The notes below the pieces were generated by a model. It was given only the letters and a program-made list of their open reading frames with translations, ran no database searches and was not told the DNA's origin. This document shows, piece after piece, positions 49,863 through 57,407 of a stretch of 60,873 nt of DNA. Source of the DNA: JBBDWK01 sp040902885 (lineage in GTDB: Bacteria; Acidobacteriota; Terriglobia; Bryobacterales; Bryobacteraceae); the NCBI GenBank assembly GCA_040902885.1, contig JBBDWK010000108.1, positions 1-60,873 of the forward strand, in the 5' to 3' direction. Position numbers and translations under genes: made by a program. The stretch's first letter is position 1. Each line of letters opens with the position of its first letter.

Positions 49863-50351
49863 ATGGATATCTATATCCTCCGGCACGGGCTCGCCGAAGA
49901 TCCCGCGCCGGGCATGGGCGACGCCGGCCGGCGTCTGGTCCCTGAGGGCAAGGAAAAACTCCGAGAAGTGATGCGGCTCGCGAAGAACGCTGGGGTCGCG
50001 CCGGCGGTCGTGCTCACGAGCCCCTATCGCCGCGCGCTCGAGACGGCACAGATTGCCGCCGAAATTCTGGAATTCCAGGACGATCTCATCCAGACGCCCT
50101 CGCTCCTTCCGGCCTCCACGCCCGAGGCGGTTTGGGACGAGATTCGCGTCCACCGCGCCGCGGCGCAAGTCCTTCTTGTCGGGCACGAGCCTCTGCTCGG
50201 CCAGCTCATCGCGCACCTGCTGGCCGTGCCGGCCCTCCGTGTGGATGTGAAGAAGGCCTCCCTCACCCGCATCGACGTGGAGAGCTTTGGCCCCCGCCCC
50301 GCCGGCATTCTCCGCTGGCTGGTTACAGCCCGTCTAGCCGCATCATTGTGA
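49863..50351 (+). CDS. sixA: SixA-like phosphohistidine phosphatase
   Basis: A 162-residue histidine-phosphatase-fold protein with the catalytic YILRHGLAEDP at the N-terminus, LTSPYRRALETAQ and the second His in LLVGHEPLLGQL. SixA removes phosphate from histidine-phosphotransfer or PTS proteins. The ATG at 49863 was chosen by the family N-terminus; the frame is open further up. It is followed by uppS after 26 bases. Confidence 0.9.
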   Translation: MDIYILRHGLAEDPAPGMGDAGRRLVPEGKEKLREVMRLAKNAGVAPAVVLTSPYRRALETAQIAAEILEFQDDLIQTPSLLPASTPEAVWDEIRVHRAAAQVLLVGHEPLLGQLIAHLLAVPALRVDVKKASLTRIDVESFGPRPAGILRWLVTARLAASL

Positions 50352-50377
50352 CGAGGTGTAATATAGGGGATTACTCA

Positions 50378-51229
50378 ATGAAGGCCTTTCTGGAGACCCT
50401 CAAGCCGGGTGAAAAGGATTGGGAACTCGTAACGGCGATCGATCCACAACGGCTTCCGGGACACATCGCAATCATCATGGACGGTAACGGACGCTGGGCG
50501 CGGAAGCGTAGCCTGCCCCGCGTGGCCGGACACAGGGCCGGAGTTGGACCGGTCCGCGCGACCGTCGAGGCTTGCGCCCGGCTCGGTATCCAGCACCTCA
50601 CTCTCTACGCTTTCTCCGTTGAAAACTGGAAGCGCCCGCGCAGCGAGGTCGAAACTCTCTGGCGTCTGCTGCGCTACTACCTGCGCCGGGAGTTGTCCGA
50701 CCTGCAGAAGAACGACATTCGCCTTCAGGCGATCGGCAGGCTCGATGCGCTTCCCGTGCGCGTGCGGCAGGAGCTCGAATCAGTGGTCGACGCCACATCG
50801 CGCAATCGGGGTCTTCGCGTAAATCTCGCCATCAACTACGGCGGGCGCTCCGAGCTGGTGGACGCCGTGAATGCCATGATCGCCGCGGCGCGCGAGCGAG
50901 GCGCGCTTCACGAGCTGCACGTGGATGAAGAGACCATCGCCGCGCACCTCTACACATCGCGTGTCCCCGACCCCGACCTTTTGATCCGGACGTCGGGCGA
51001 GATGCGCGTCAGCAACTTCCTCCTGTGGCAGATCGCTTACTCCGAATTCCACGTCACGGAGACGCTGTGGCCGGACTTCACGCGGACCGACCTGCTGAAG
51101 GCCATTCTCGACTATCAGAAACGGGACCGCCGTTATGGCGGATTGACCATGCCGGGCGACACCGGCGAAACAGCCATGCACATACCGGAAGATCAGCTAG
51201 CGGAGCCTATCGGCGCATCCTCCCGATGA
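50378..51229 (+). CDS. uppS: Undecaprenyl diphosphate synthase
   Basis: A cis-prenyltransferase making the C55 lipid carrier for peptidoglycan and glycans. It shows IAIIMDGNGRWARKR with the catalytic Asp, AGHRAGVGPVRATVE, LYAFSVENWKRP, LIRTSGEMRVSNFLLWQIAY and ETLWPDF. Its 283 residues include an N-terminal extension of about 27 and a C-terminal tail of about 20. The start ATG at 50378 has AGGGGA at 8 bases. It is coupled by ATGA to cdsA. Confidence 0.95.
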   Translation: MKAFLETLKPGEKDWELVTAIDPQRLPGHIAIIMDGNGRWARKRSLPRVAGHRAGVGPVRATVEACARLGIQHLTLYAFSVENWKRPRSEVETLWRLLRYYLRRELSDLQKNDIRLQAIGRLDALPVRVRQELESVVDATSRNRGLRVNLAINYGGRSELVDAVNAMIAAARERGALHELHVDEETIAAHLYTSRVPDPDLLIRTSGEMRVSNFLLWQIAYSEFHVTETLWPDFTRTDLLKAILDYQKRDRRYGGLTMPGDTGETAMHIPEDQLAEPIGASSR

Positions 51230-51987
51230 AGCGCCTGCTGACTTCGGCCGTCCTGATCCCTCCCGTTCTTTACGTCGTTCTCGCAGCGCCGCAATGGCTG
51301 TTCTTTTGCGTGGTCGCGCTGGTGAGCTTCGTCTGTTTCCACGAGTACGGGGGCATTGCCGCGCACTACGGCATCGAGAAGCTGGGGCCTGTCGGTTATG
51401 CCGCCGGTCTGGCTCTGCTGCTTGTGGATTCGGGCCAAGCCGCGCTGGTCACGGTGCTCGCGCTGGCCGCCCTGGCCCTGGCCATGCGCGTGGACGATCT
51501 GCGGCAGTGTCTTCCGCAGGCCGGCCTGCTGCTGATTGGCATCGTGTATGCGTTCGGTCCGTGGAAGTTCGCCATCGAGTTACGGGATATCAATCCCTAC
51601 TGGCTGCTCTTTGCGCTGCTGCTCAACTGGGTCGGCGACGCCTGCGCGTACTATGCCGGCCGGGCTTTCGGAACGCACAGGCTGGCTCCCCGCGTGAGTC
51701 CCGGCAAGACCTGGGAAGGGACAATCATCTCCCTGTCGGCCGCGGTTCTGTTCGGTGTGGCATTCAATCATTGGTTCCGGCTCGAGCTGACCATTCCTGA
51801 GGCCGTGATCCTTTCGCTGATCGCGAATGCCTGCGGCCAGATCGGCGATCTCTCCGAGTCCGCGCTCAAACGCGGCGCCGGAGTGAAGGATAGCGGCAAT
51901 TTGCTGCCCGGTCACGGCGGTTTGCTCGACCGCGTGGACAGCACGCTCTTCAGCATGCCCGCGATCTACCTCTTCCTGCAGCTTTAA
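51226..51987 (+). CDS. cdsA: Phosphatidate cytidylyltransferase
   Basis: Makes CDP-diacylglycerol from phosphatidate and CTP. It has 253 residues with seven to eight membrane helices, NWVGDACAYYAGRAFGTHRL, SPGKTWEGTIISL and the C-terminal signature SALKRGAGVKDSG with GHGGLLDRVDS. The uppS-cdsA order is widely conserved and often continues with dxr, which is missing here; a convergent SDR follows instead. Confidence 0.94.
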   Translation: MKRLLTSAVLIPPVLYVVLAAPQWLFFCVVALVSFVCFHEYGGIAAHYGIEKLGPVGYAAGLALLLVDSGQAALVTVLALAALALAMRVDDLRQCLPQAGLLLIGIVYAFGPWKFAIELRDINPYWLLFALLLNWVGDACAYYAGRAFGTHRLAPRVSPGKTWEGTIISLSAAVLFGVAFNHWFRLELTIPEAVILSLIANACGQIGDLSESALKRGAGVKDSGNLLPGHGGLLDRVDSTLFSMPAIYLFLQL

Positions 51988-52071
51988 AGGACTTTGTTTT
52001 GTGGGGAAGCAGGACTCCACCTGAAACTTGCCGCCACCAGCGCTCTAAAGGTGGGCTTTTGTTGCCTCCGA

Positions 52072-52941
52072 TTAGTCGAACTCCAAATCCATGCCGAAAT
52101 CCGCCTTCACGGACTTCAGCCAGTCCGAGTCGCTCTGAGCACTCCATTGGACCCAGTTCTCATCATTCATCGACCCGCGCCAGGTAAGGAACGGCTCCGC
52201 ATCCGGCCCCACTGGATGCCGCAACTGCCACGTTCCGGACTCTACGATCTCCCGAACTTTCTGGCCCACCACCTGTGGCTGGCCCGCTCCAGCCGCTATC
52301 GTCTCCTCGAACAAGGCCGCGCACCGCCGAACTTGCGGATACACTTTCGAGGCCCCCATGCCCTCGATATTGCGGGCCATCCGCGTATCGATAATGCCAG
52401 GCTCGACAATCGCCACCCGCACGCCGAACGCCCGCAGTTCCTGCGCCAAGGCTTCACTCAGGGCTTCCAACGCAAACTTCGACGCGCTATAAGGCCCAAA
52501 CGGTGACAAGGAAATCTTCCCGGCGACCGACGTCACGTTGATAATTGCGCCACTCCCGCGCTCCCGCATCGGCCGCATCACGGCTTGGATGCACCGAATG
52601 GCCCCGAAATAGTTCGTTTCCATGCAGGTGCGGAAATCCACCAGCGGGGTCTCTTCGATCGCGCCCGTCCGCTCGATGCCCGCATTGTTCACCAATACGT
52701 CCACCGGCCCTTGCGCCAGGATCCGGCCGAACGCCTGCTTCACGCTCTCGTCGGAGTCCACATCCATCGTCTCGATACAAATGGGCAAGTTCTCCTTGAC
52801 CGCTTGATCGCCCAGTTCCGGCGAACCGGCCGGGTTGCGCATCGTGGCAACTACGTTGTGCCCGGCCCGGGCCAATTCCACTGCCGTTGCGAAACCGATT
52901 CCGCGGCTTGCGCCGGTGATCACAATATTGGACATAGCCAA
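52072..52941 (-). CDS. SDR-family oxidoreductase (classical, longer form)
   Basis: A 289-residue short-chain dehydrogenase: ITGASRGIGFATAVELARAG, VNNAGIERTG, INVTSVAGKISLSPFG and YSASKFALEALSEAL, the last typical of retinol/steroid-dehydrogenase-like SDRs. The C-terminal 50 residues (about 240-289) extend beyond the core. Start MAMSN at 52941 or the next Met at 52935. Substrate unknown. Confidence 0.9.
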   Translation of the reverse strand: MAMSNIVITGASRGIGFATAVELARAGHNVVATMRNPAGSPELGDQAVKENLPICIETMDVDSDESVKQAFGRILAQGPVDVLVNNAGIERTGAIEETPLVDFRTCMETNYFGAIRCIQAVMRPMRERGSGAIINVTSVAGKISLSPFGPYSASKFALEALSEALAQELRAFGVRVAIVEPGIIDTRMARNIEGMGASKVYPQVRRCAALFEETIAAGAGQPQVVGQKVREIVESGTWQLRHPVGPDAEPFLTWRGSMNDENWVQWSAQSDSDWLKSVKADFGMDLEFD

Positions 52942-52980
52942 TTATAGGGCCCCCATCCCCGATCGAAATGCGCGTAGGGC

Positions 52981-53262
52981 CTGGATGACCAGCGGTTGCT
53001 GGTTCCAGCGGTGGACGCACATCTCCAGAAACTAGGGCGGCTGCCGAGGTTAGTTGCGGCCGATGCGGGATTCTACTCTCGTGAAAACGAAGAGGCCGTT
53101 CAAAAGATGGGGGTGGCCTACGTATCGATCCCGAATCGGAACACGCGCAGTGAGGAGCGGCGGAACCTGCAAAAGAGGCGATGGTTCACCATCGACAGGC
53201 GTGGTCCGGGTCAATCTCCGGGTCGCCGACTATACACCCGACCCAAGCCGTACAGTGCCTGA
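52981..53262 (+). pseudogene. Transposase remnant (C-terminal DDE fragment, IS1182/IS5-like)
   Basis: About 65 residues in frame resemble the middle of a DDE transposase: LVAADAGFYSRENEEAVQKM with the second catalytic Asp, then VAYVSIPNRNTRSEERRN and LQKRRWF. After that the frame degenerates before the final Glu motif. The N-terminal half and both IS ends are missing, and an in-frame stop precedes at 52975-52977. It marks an old insertion beside the SDR gene. Confidence 0.75.
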
Positions 53263-53351
53263 ACCGGTGCAAAACCACCAATAGAATGGCTGAAAACGGC
53301 CGGAAACGGCAAAACAGGACAGTGGCTCTAAGGAGTTAGGAGGCAACACCG

Positions 53352-53807
53352 ATGCGCAGACAACTCCTTCTCGCCATGTTCACGACAGCGGCAATCGCGA
53401 TTCCTGCCTTGGCTGATGAACGTTGGGGCTATCCATCCTTCCGGGACGACCGGGGCCACGGCCGTAACAACCGTGGCTACGGCCGCGGCGGCTACCAGGG
53501 TGCCTATGGCCGTCAGTCGCCGCGCGGCAATCCGGTGATGGCGGCCAGGCGCGATCTCGAAATGGTGTTCCGTCGCGCTCGGGTTGACAACCACGAAGCC
53601 AATCACTTTCGTCGCGCCTTACGCGAGTTGGCCGAATTCGACCAAAACGCGGCGCGTCGCCGCTTCGACCGCGGCAGCCTCGATCGTGCCATCGACAACA
53701 TGGCCGATCTTGCCAAGGCCGATCAGTTGCACCCGCGCGACCGCCAATTGATCCGACTGCGTACGGACGATTTGCGCTACTTCCGCAACTCCAGCGGGCG
53801 ATTCTAG
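53352..53807 (+). CDS. Small secreted Arg/Gly-rich protein, unrecognised
   Basis: A 151-residue protein with a signal peptide (LLLAMFTTAAIAIPALA), then a Gly/Arg/Tyr-rich stretch (GRNNRGYGRGGYQGAYGRQS), then a helical, highly charged C-terminal part (RRALRELAEFDQNAARRRFD; LHPRDRQLIRLRTDDLRYF). GGAGG lies 9 bases upstream. No family was recognised. Similar small periplasmic proteins are common in Acidobacteriota, but no role is known. Confidence 0.75.
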   Translation: MRRQLLLAMFTTAAIAIPALADERWGYPSFRDDRGHGRNNRGYGRGGYQGAYGRQSPRGNPVMAARRDLEMVFRRARVDNHEANHFRRALRELAEFDQNAARRRFDRGSLDRAIDNMADLAKADQLHPRDRQLIRLRTDDLRYFRNSSGRF

Positions 53808-54173
53808 TGTGCCCGCCGTCTGCGCATCAACCCTACCCGCTGACATGCACGGCCGCGTCACGTTTATATAACGCCGCCCCGCGCAGCCGATCCGGTTCTG
53901 GCTACCTAGCAGGAGTTCAATCAAAGGATCGCGACGGGGGAGTTTAGCCAGAGGTAGAGAACAGAGTCAACACCGCTCCATTCTGGCCGGTTGACTGCCC
54001 ATCCCGAAGTTGGGTTGGCAAAACCCGCAAAGGCAGACCACGCTGCTTCGCACGAGGAGAACTGGATGTCCTCCTCCGGGAAGCTTCACGAATTGCCAAG
54101 GCGGTTGGTCAGTCAAGAGGCCGGCTTGCGCAATGACACATTGATCGTCTACAATTGTTGGTAATCTAGGCAT
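53808..54173. other. Gene-free stretch upstream of PadR module 2
   Basis: About 365 bases without a convincing gene. It includes an AT-rich TTTATATAA at about 53862 in otherwise GC-rich DNA and presumably holds the module 2 promoter near its right end. No repeat or RNA gene was recognised. Confidence 0.5.
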
Positions 54174-54503
54174 ATGGCAAAGCCGACCGATCTCGTCCAA
54201 GGCACTCTCAATCTCTTGATCCTCAAGACCATCTCGCTCGAACCTAAACACGGCTGGGCCATCGCCAAGCGCATCCAACAGGTTTCACAAGAAGCTCTCC
54301 AGATCCAGCAGGGGTCCCTGTACCCGGCGCTACACCGTCTGGAACAGCAGGCCTGGATCAAGGCCGAGTGGCGCCCGACTGAGACCGGGCGAATGGCAAA
54401 GTTCTACTCCCTTACACGTTCGGGACGGAAACAACTGGAAAGGGAATTGGCAAACTGGGCTCGGCTGTCGACGGCCATCAACATCGTGGTCCAGGAGGCT
54501 TAG
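54174..54503 (+). CDS. PadR-family regulator (module 2)
   Basis: A 109-residue winged-helix regulator: DLVQGTLNLLILKTISLEPK, HGWAIAKRIQQVSQEALQIQ, QGSLYPALHRLEQQAWI and the wing MAKFYSLTRSGRKQLERE. It is closely similar to the modules 1 and 3 regulators. It ends 8 bases before the permease gene it presumably controls. Confidence 0.93.
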   Translation: MAKPTDLVQGTLNLLILKTISLEPKHGWAIAKRIQQVSQEALQIQQGSLYPALHRLEQQAWIKAEWRPTETGRMAKFYSLTRSGRKQLERELANWARLSTAINIVVQEA

Positions 54504-54511
54504 CAATCTGG

Positions 54512-57223
54512 ATGTTAGACAAAGCCCGTTTGCGGCTTCGGTCGCTTTTCCGCCGTCCGAATGTCGACTTCGAACTCGAAGCCGAACTTCGTTTCCACCT
54601 CGATCAGCTCATTGAAGAGAACATTTCATCCGGTATGCCGCCCGAAGAGGCCCGCCGGGCCGCGCAGCGCATGATCGGAGGCATCGCGCAATACAAGGAG
54701 GAGTGCCGGGATATGCGCCGCGTAAACTTTGTCGAGGATCTTGTACAAGACGTACGTTACACGATTCGATCTTTAGCGAAGAGTCCAGGGTTCACAGGAG
54801 TTGTCGTCGCCACGCTGGCGCTTGGGATCGGAGCAAACACTGCCATTTTCACGATCGTCCATGGAGTGCTGCTGCGGCCACTCGACTATCCAAAACCCGA
54901 TCAGCTGATGTATCTGACGGCAGAATCTCCGGCCATTGGGGGCACCCGAAATGCGCTCTCTGCGCCAGAGTACATCGAGTTCCGCCAGATGAACCGGTCG
55001 TTCGCGGCGGTTGGCGCTTATTCGACCGGCAGCGCGGCGTACACAACCGGCGAGGTCAACGTCACGGCAGGGGATCGACCTCTGCGGGTGCGCTCGATCT
55101 CCGTCGATGCACATTTGCTCAAGGCGCTCGGTATTCAGCCGGAGCAGGGACGGTTCTTCAGTGACGAAGAAACCGCGCGTTGGACCGGGACGCTACCGCC
55201 ACCGATCGCAATTCTCTCGCACGAATTGTGGCGAACAGCATTTGGAGGACGACCGCTCGTTGGACAGAAGGTGGAAATCGAGGGCCGGCCCCACGAAATC
55301 GTAGGCATTATGCCGCCCGGGGCCGACATCATGGATAACCACACTCAGGTTTGGTTGCCCCTTTGGCTCCACCCGAATACGGCCCGGCAACGCGGGGCCC
55401 ACGTCCTCTACGTCATTGCGCGACTGAAAGACCGCGTCACCGCTGAGGTGGCACAGACGGAGCTGGACGCATTCGTCGAGGACTGGGGCGAGCGTGTCGG
55501 CACGAAAGGCCATGTCCCTACGAACCGTCCCCTGCGCGCAGTAGACCACACCCTCCAATTGCGGGCGTTACAGGACGCGATCGTTGGGAATACCAGCCGC
55601 CCGATCTGGGTTCTGCAGGCCGCCGTGGGATTCGTGCTGCTCATCGTCTGCGCGAATCTTGCAAACTTGGTGATGGCTCGCGCCGGGTCACGCACACGTG
55701 AATTTGTAGTGCGCGCTGCTCTTGGCGCCAGCCGTGGCCGGCTGCTCCGGCAGTCGGTAACCGAAGGTGCGGTGATGTCTGGAGCCGGTGGCATTCTGGG
55801 TCTGTGGCTAGCCAGCGCTGGCGTGCGGGCGCTGATCCGTGCTTACCCGACCAGCGTCCCACGGACGAGTGAGCTTACGATCGATTTGCCCGTTCTGCTG
55901 GTTGCGCTCGGCCTTTCGACTGGGACAGCCCTACTTTTCGGGTTCGTGTCGCTCGGGCGCCGGCGAACGAGTAGCTTGGTGACTGCGCTCAAGGAGGGCG
56001 AAAGGGGTGCCAGCGGCGCCTGCCGTCATTACGTCCGTCGTGGACTCGTGATGGCCCAAGTCGCTTTCGCGGTGATGCTGGTTATCGGAGCGGGTTTGCT
56101 AGTTCAGACAGTCTACAACCTCACGAGGATCGATGCAGGATTTGACCGGTCGCGGCTGGTGACGTTCTCGATGACATTGCCAATGGCGAATTCAGAGGCC
56201 GACACACGCGCGCAGGCATATCAACGCGTCCTCGACAGGCTTCGCTCCGTACCGGGCGTGCTGGGAACGGTTGCCATGTCGGGTCTGCCGCCGAATCGAA
56301 CTCCAGATGCGATCGCTACTCCTATCGAGAACTACACCTCCGACGATGGAAGGCCCTTTGAAATTATCGACTACTACCAATTCGTCATGGGCGACTATTT
56401 CGTGACTATGGGCATCCCGATCGTCGCCGGCCGCGGCTTCGAGCGAACCGACAACGCATCGCAAGGCAAGGTGGCCATCGTCAATGAGACTTTGGCGAAA
56501 AGGATCTGGAAGGGGCAGAACCCGATTGGCCAGCGTCTGCGGCCTCCCGGTGGGTCGTTTGGCGCTAGCGATGATGTCTGGCATACGGTGATCGGAGTGG
56601 CCAAGGACGTCAGGCAGCGCGGGGTGGAGCGCCCGGCAGGAACTGAACTTTACGTATCCCTTGACCAGCACCGTGTCTCTCCGCCGAGTATGAATGTGGT
56701 GATGCGGACGACTCTGCCACCGGCCGCACTGTCAGGGACGATCGAGCGGGTGGTGCGGGAAGTGGACGCCGCGGTTCCCGTCGTGCGGCTTCGCGACATG
56801 GATTCGGTGTTCGCCGAATCGATTCGCCGACCGAGACTCCTGGCGCAGCTATTGGGCGCATTTGCCGGACTGGCGCTGCTACTGGCAGCCATCGGCACTT
56901 ACGGTGTGCTCTCCTACATGGTGACGGAGCGTCGGCGCGAGATCGGCATTCGGATCGCTCTCGGTGCAGCTCGCTCCCACGTGCTCACACAGATCATGAA
57001 GCAAGGGCTTCAGGTCACGGCGTTGGGCGTCACCATTGGCCTTGCAGGCGCGCTTGGCTTAAATCGGCTGATTGCGTCCCTGCTGTTTGGCGTGCAACCG
57101 ACAGATACCGTGACGATCGCCTTTGTGATCGCGACGATTACGGCAGTGGCGGTGGTTGCCAGTTGGCTGCCGGCGTGGCGCGCATCGGGGGTGGACCCGA
57201 ACATCGTGCTCAGAGATGAGTAG
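54512..57223 (+). CDS. ADOP-type FtsX/MacB-like permease (module 2)
   Basis: A 903-residue permease with the same layout as module 1: N-terminal soluble segment (FELEAELRFHLDQLIEENIS), TM1 and MacB core domain, FtsX block (CANLANLVMARAGSRTREFV) and a repeated second half ending in ERRREIGIRIALGAARSHV and SWLPAWRASGVDPNIVLRDE. It has no ATPase domain and no ATPase gene beside it. It converges with module 3, separated by a hairpin at 57303-57362. Confidence 0.93.
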   Translation: MLDKARLRLRSLFRRPNVDFELEAELRFHLDQLIEENISSGMPPEEARRAAQRMIGGIAQYKEECRDMRRVNFVEDLVQDVRYTIRSLAKSPGFTGVVVATLALGIGANTAIFTIVHGVLLRPLDYPKPDQLMYLTAESPAIGGTRNALSAPEYIEFRQMNRSFAAVGAYSTGSAAYTTGEVNVTAGDRPLRVRSISVDAHLLKALGIQPEQGRFFSDEETARWTGTLPPPIAILSHELWRTAFGGRPLVGQKVEIEGRPHEIVGIMPPGADIMDNHTQVWLPLWLHPNTARQRGAHVLYVIARLKDRVTAEVAQTELDAFVEDWGERVGTKGHVPTNRPLRAVDHTLQLRALQDAIVGNTSRPIWVLQAAVGFVLLIVCANLANLVMARAGSRTREFVVRAALGASRGRLLRQSVTEGAVMSGAGGILGLWLASAGVRALIRAYPTSVPRTSELTIDLPVLLVALGLSTGTALLFGFVSLGRRRTSSLVTALKEGERGASGACRHYVRRGLVMAQVAFAVMLVIGAGLLVQTVYNLTRIDAGFDRSRLVTFSMTLPMANSEADTRAQAYQRVLDRLRSVPGVLGTVAMSGLPPNRTPDAIATPIENYTSDDGRPFEIIDYYQFVMGDYFVTMGIPIVAGRGFERTDNASQGKVAIVNETLAKRIWKGQNPIGQRLRPPGGSFGASDDVWHTVIGVAKDVRQRGVERPAGTELYVSLDQHRVSPPSMNVVMRTTLPPAALSGTIERVVREVDAAVPVVRLRDMDSVFAESIRRPRLLAQLLGAFAGLALLLAAIGTYGVLSYMVTERRREIGIRIALGAARSHVLTQIMKQGLQVTALGVTIGLAGALGLNRLIASLLFGVQPTDTVTIAFVIATITAVAVVASWLPAWRASGVDPNIVLRDE

Positions 57224-57302
57224 CAGCTGAGACGCTCTCTTGGAAACCGCGCTTCCGGAAGGTGGTGTTGAAGACGGGACTCATTACCCGCGATCAACGG
57301 CG

Positions 57303-57362
57303 AAGGGGCGAGTAGGCCGGGTGCCAGCGGAGAATGCTGCGCCAGCGGACCACTCGCCCCTT
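57303..57362. terminator. Hairpin between the convergent ADOP genes
   Basis: AAGGGGCGAGT (57303-57313) and ACTCGCCCCTT (57352-57362) are perfectly complementary over 11 bp, with a 38-base loop containing the direct repeat GCCAGCGG twice (57323-57330 and 57341-57348). Its position between two gene ends suggests a bidirectional terminator; no long T-run is present. Confidence 0.5.
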
Positions 57363-57407
57363 GGCGACCACCAGGAGCTTTGCTCCAAATCATGAGGTCA
57401 GCCAGGA

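Noticed and set aside
57303..57362. Possible CRISPR-like or invertible repeat
   Set aside because: There is only one pair of inverted arms and two copies of an 8-base direct repeat with no regular spacers; a terminator-like hairpin is the simpler reading.
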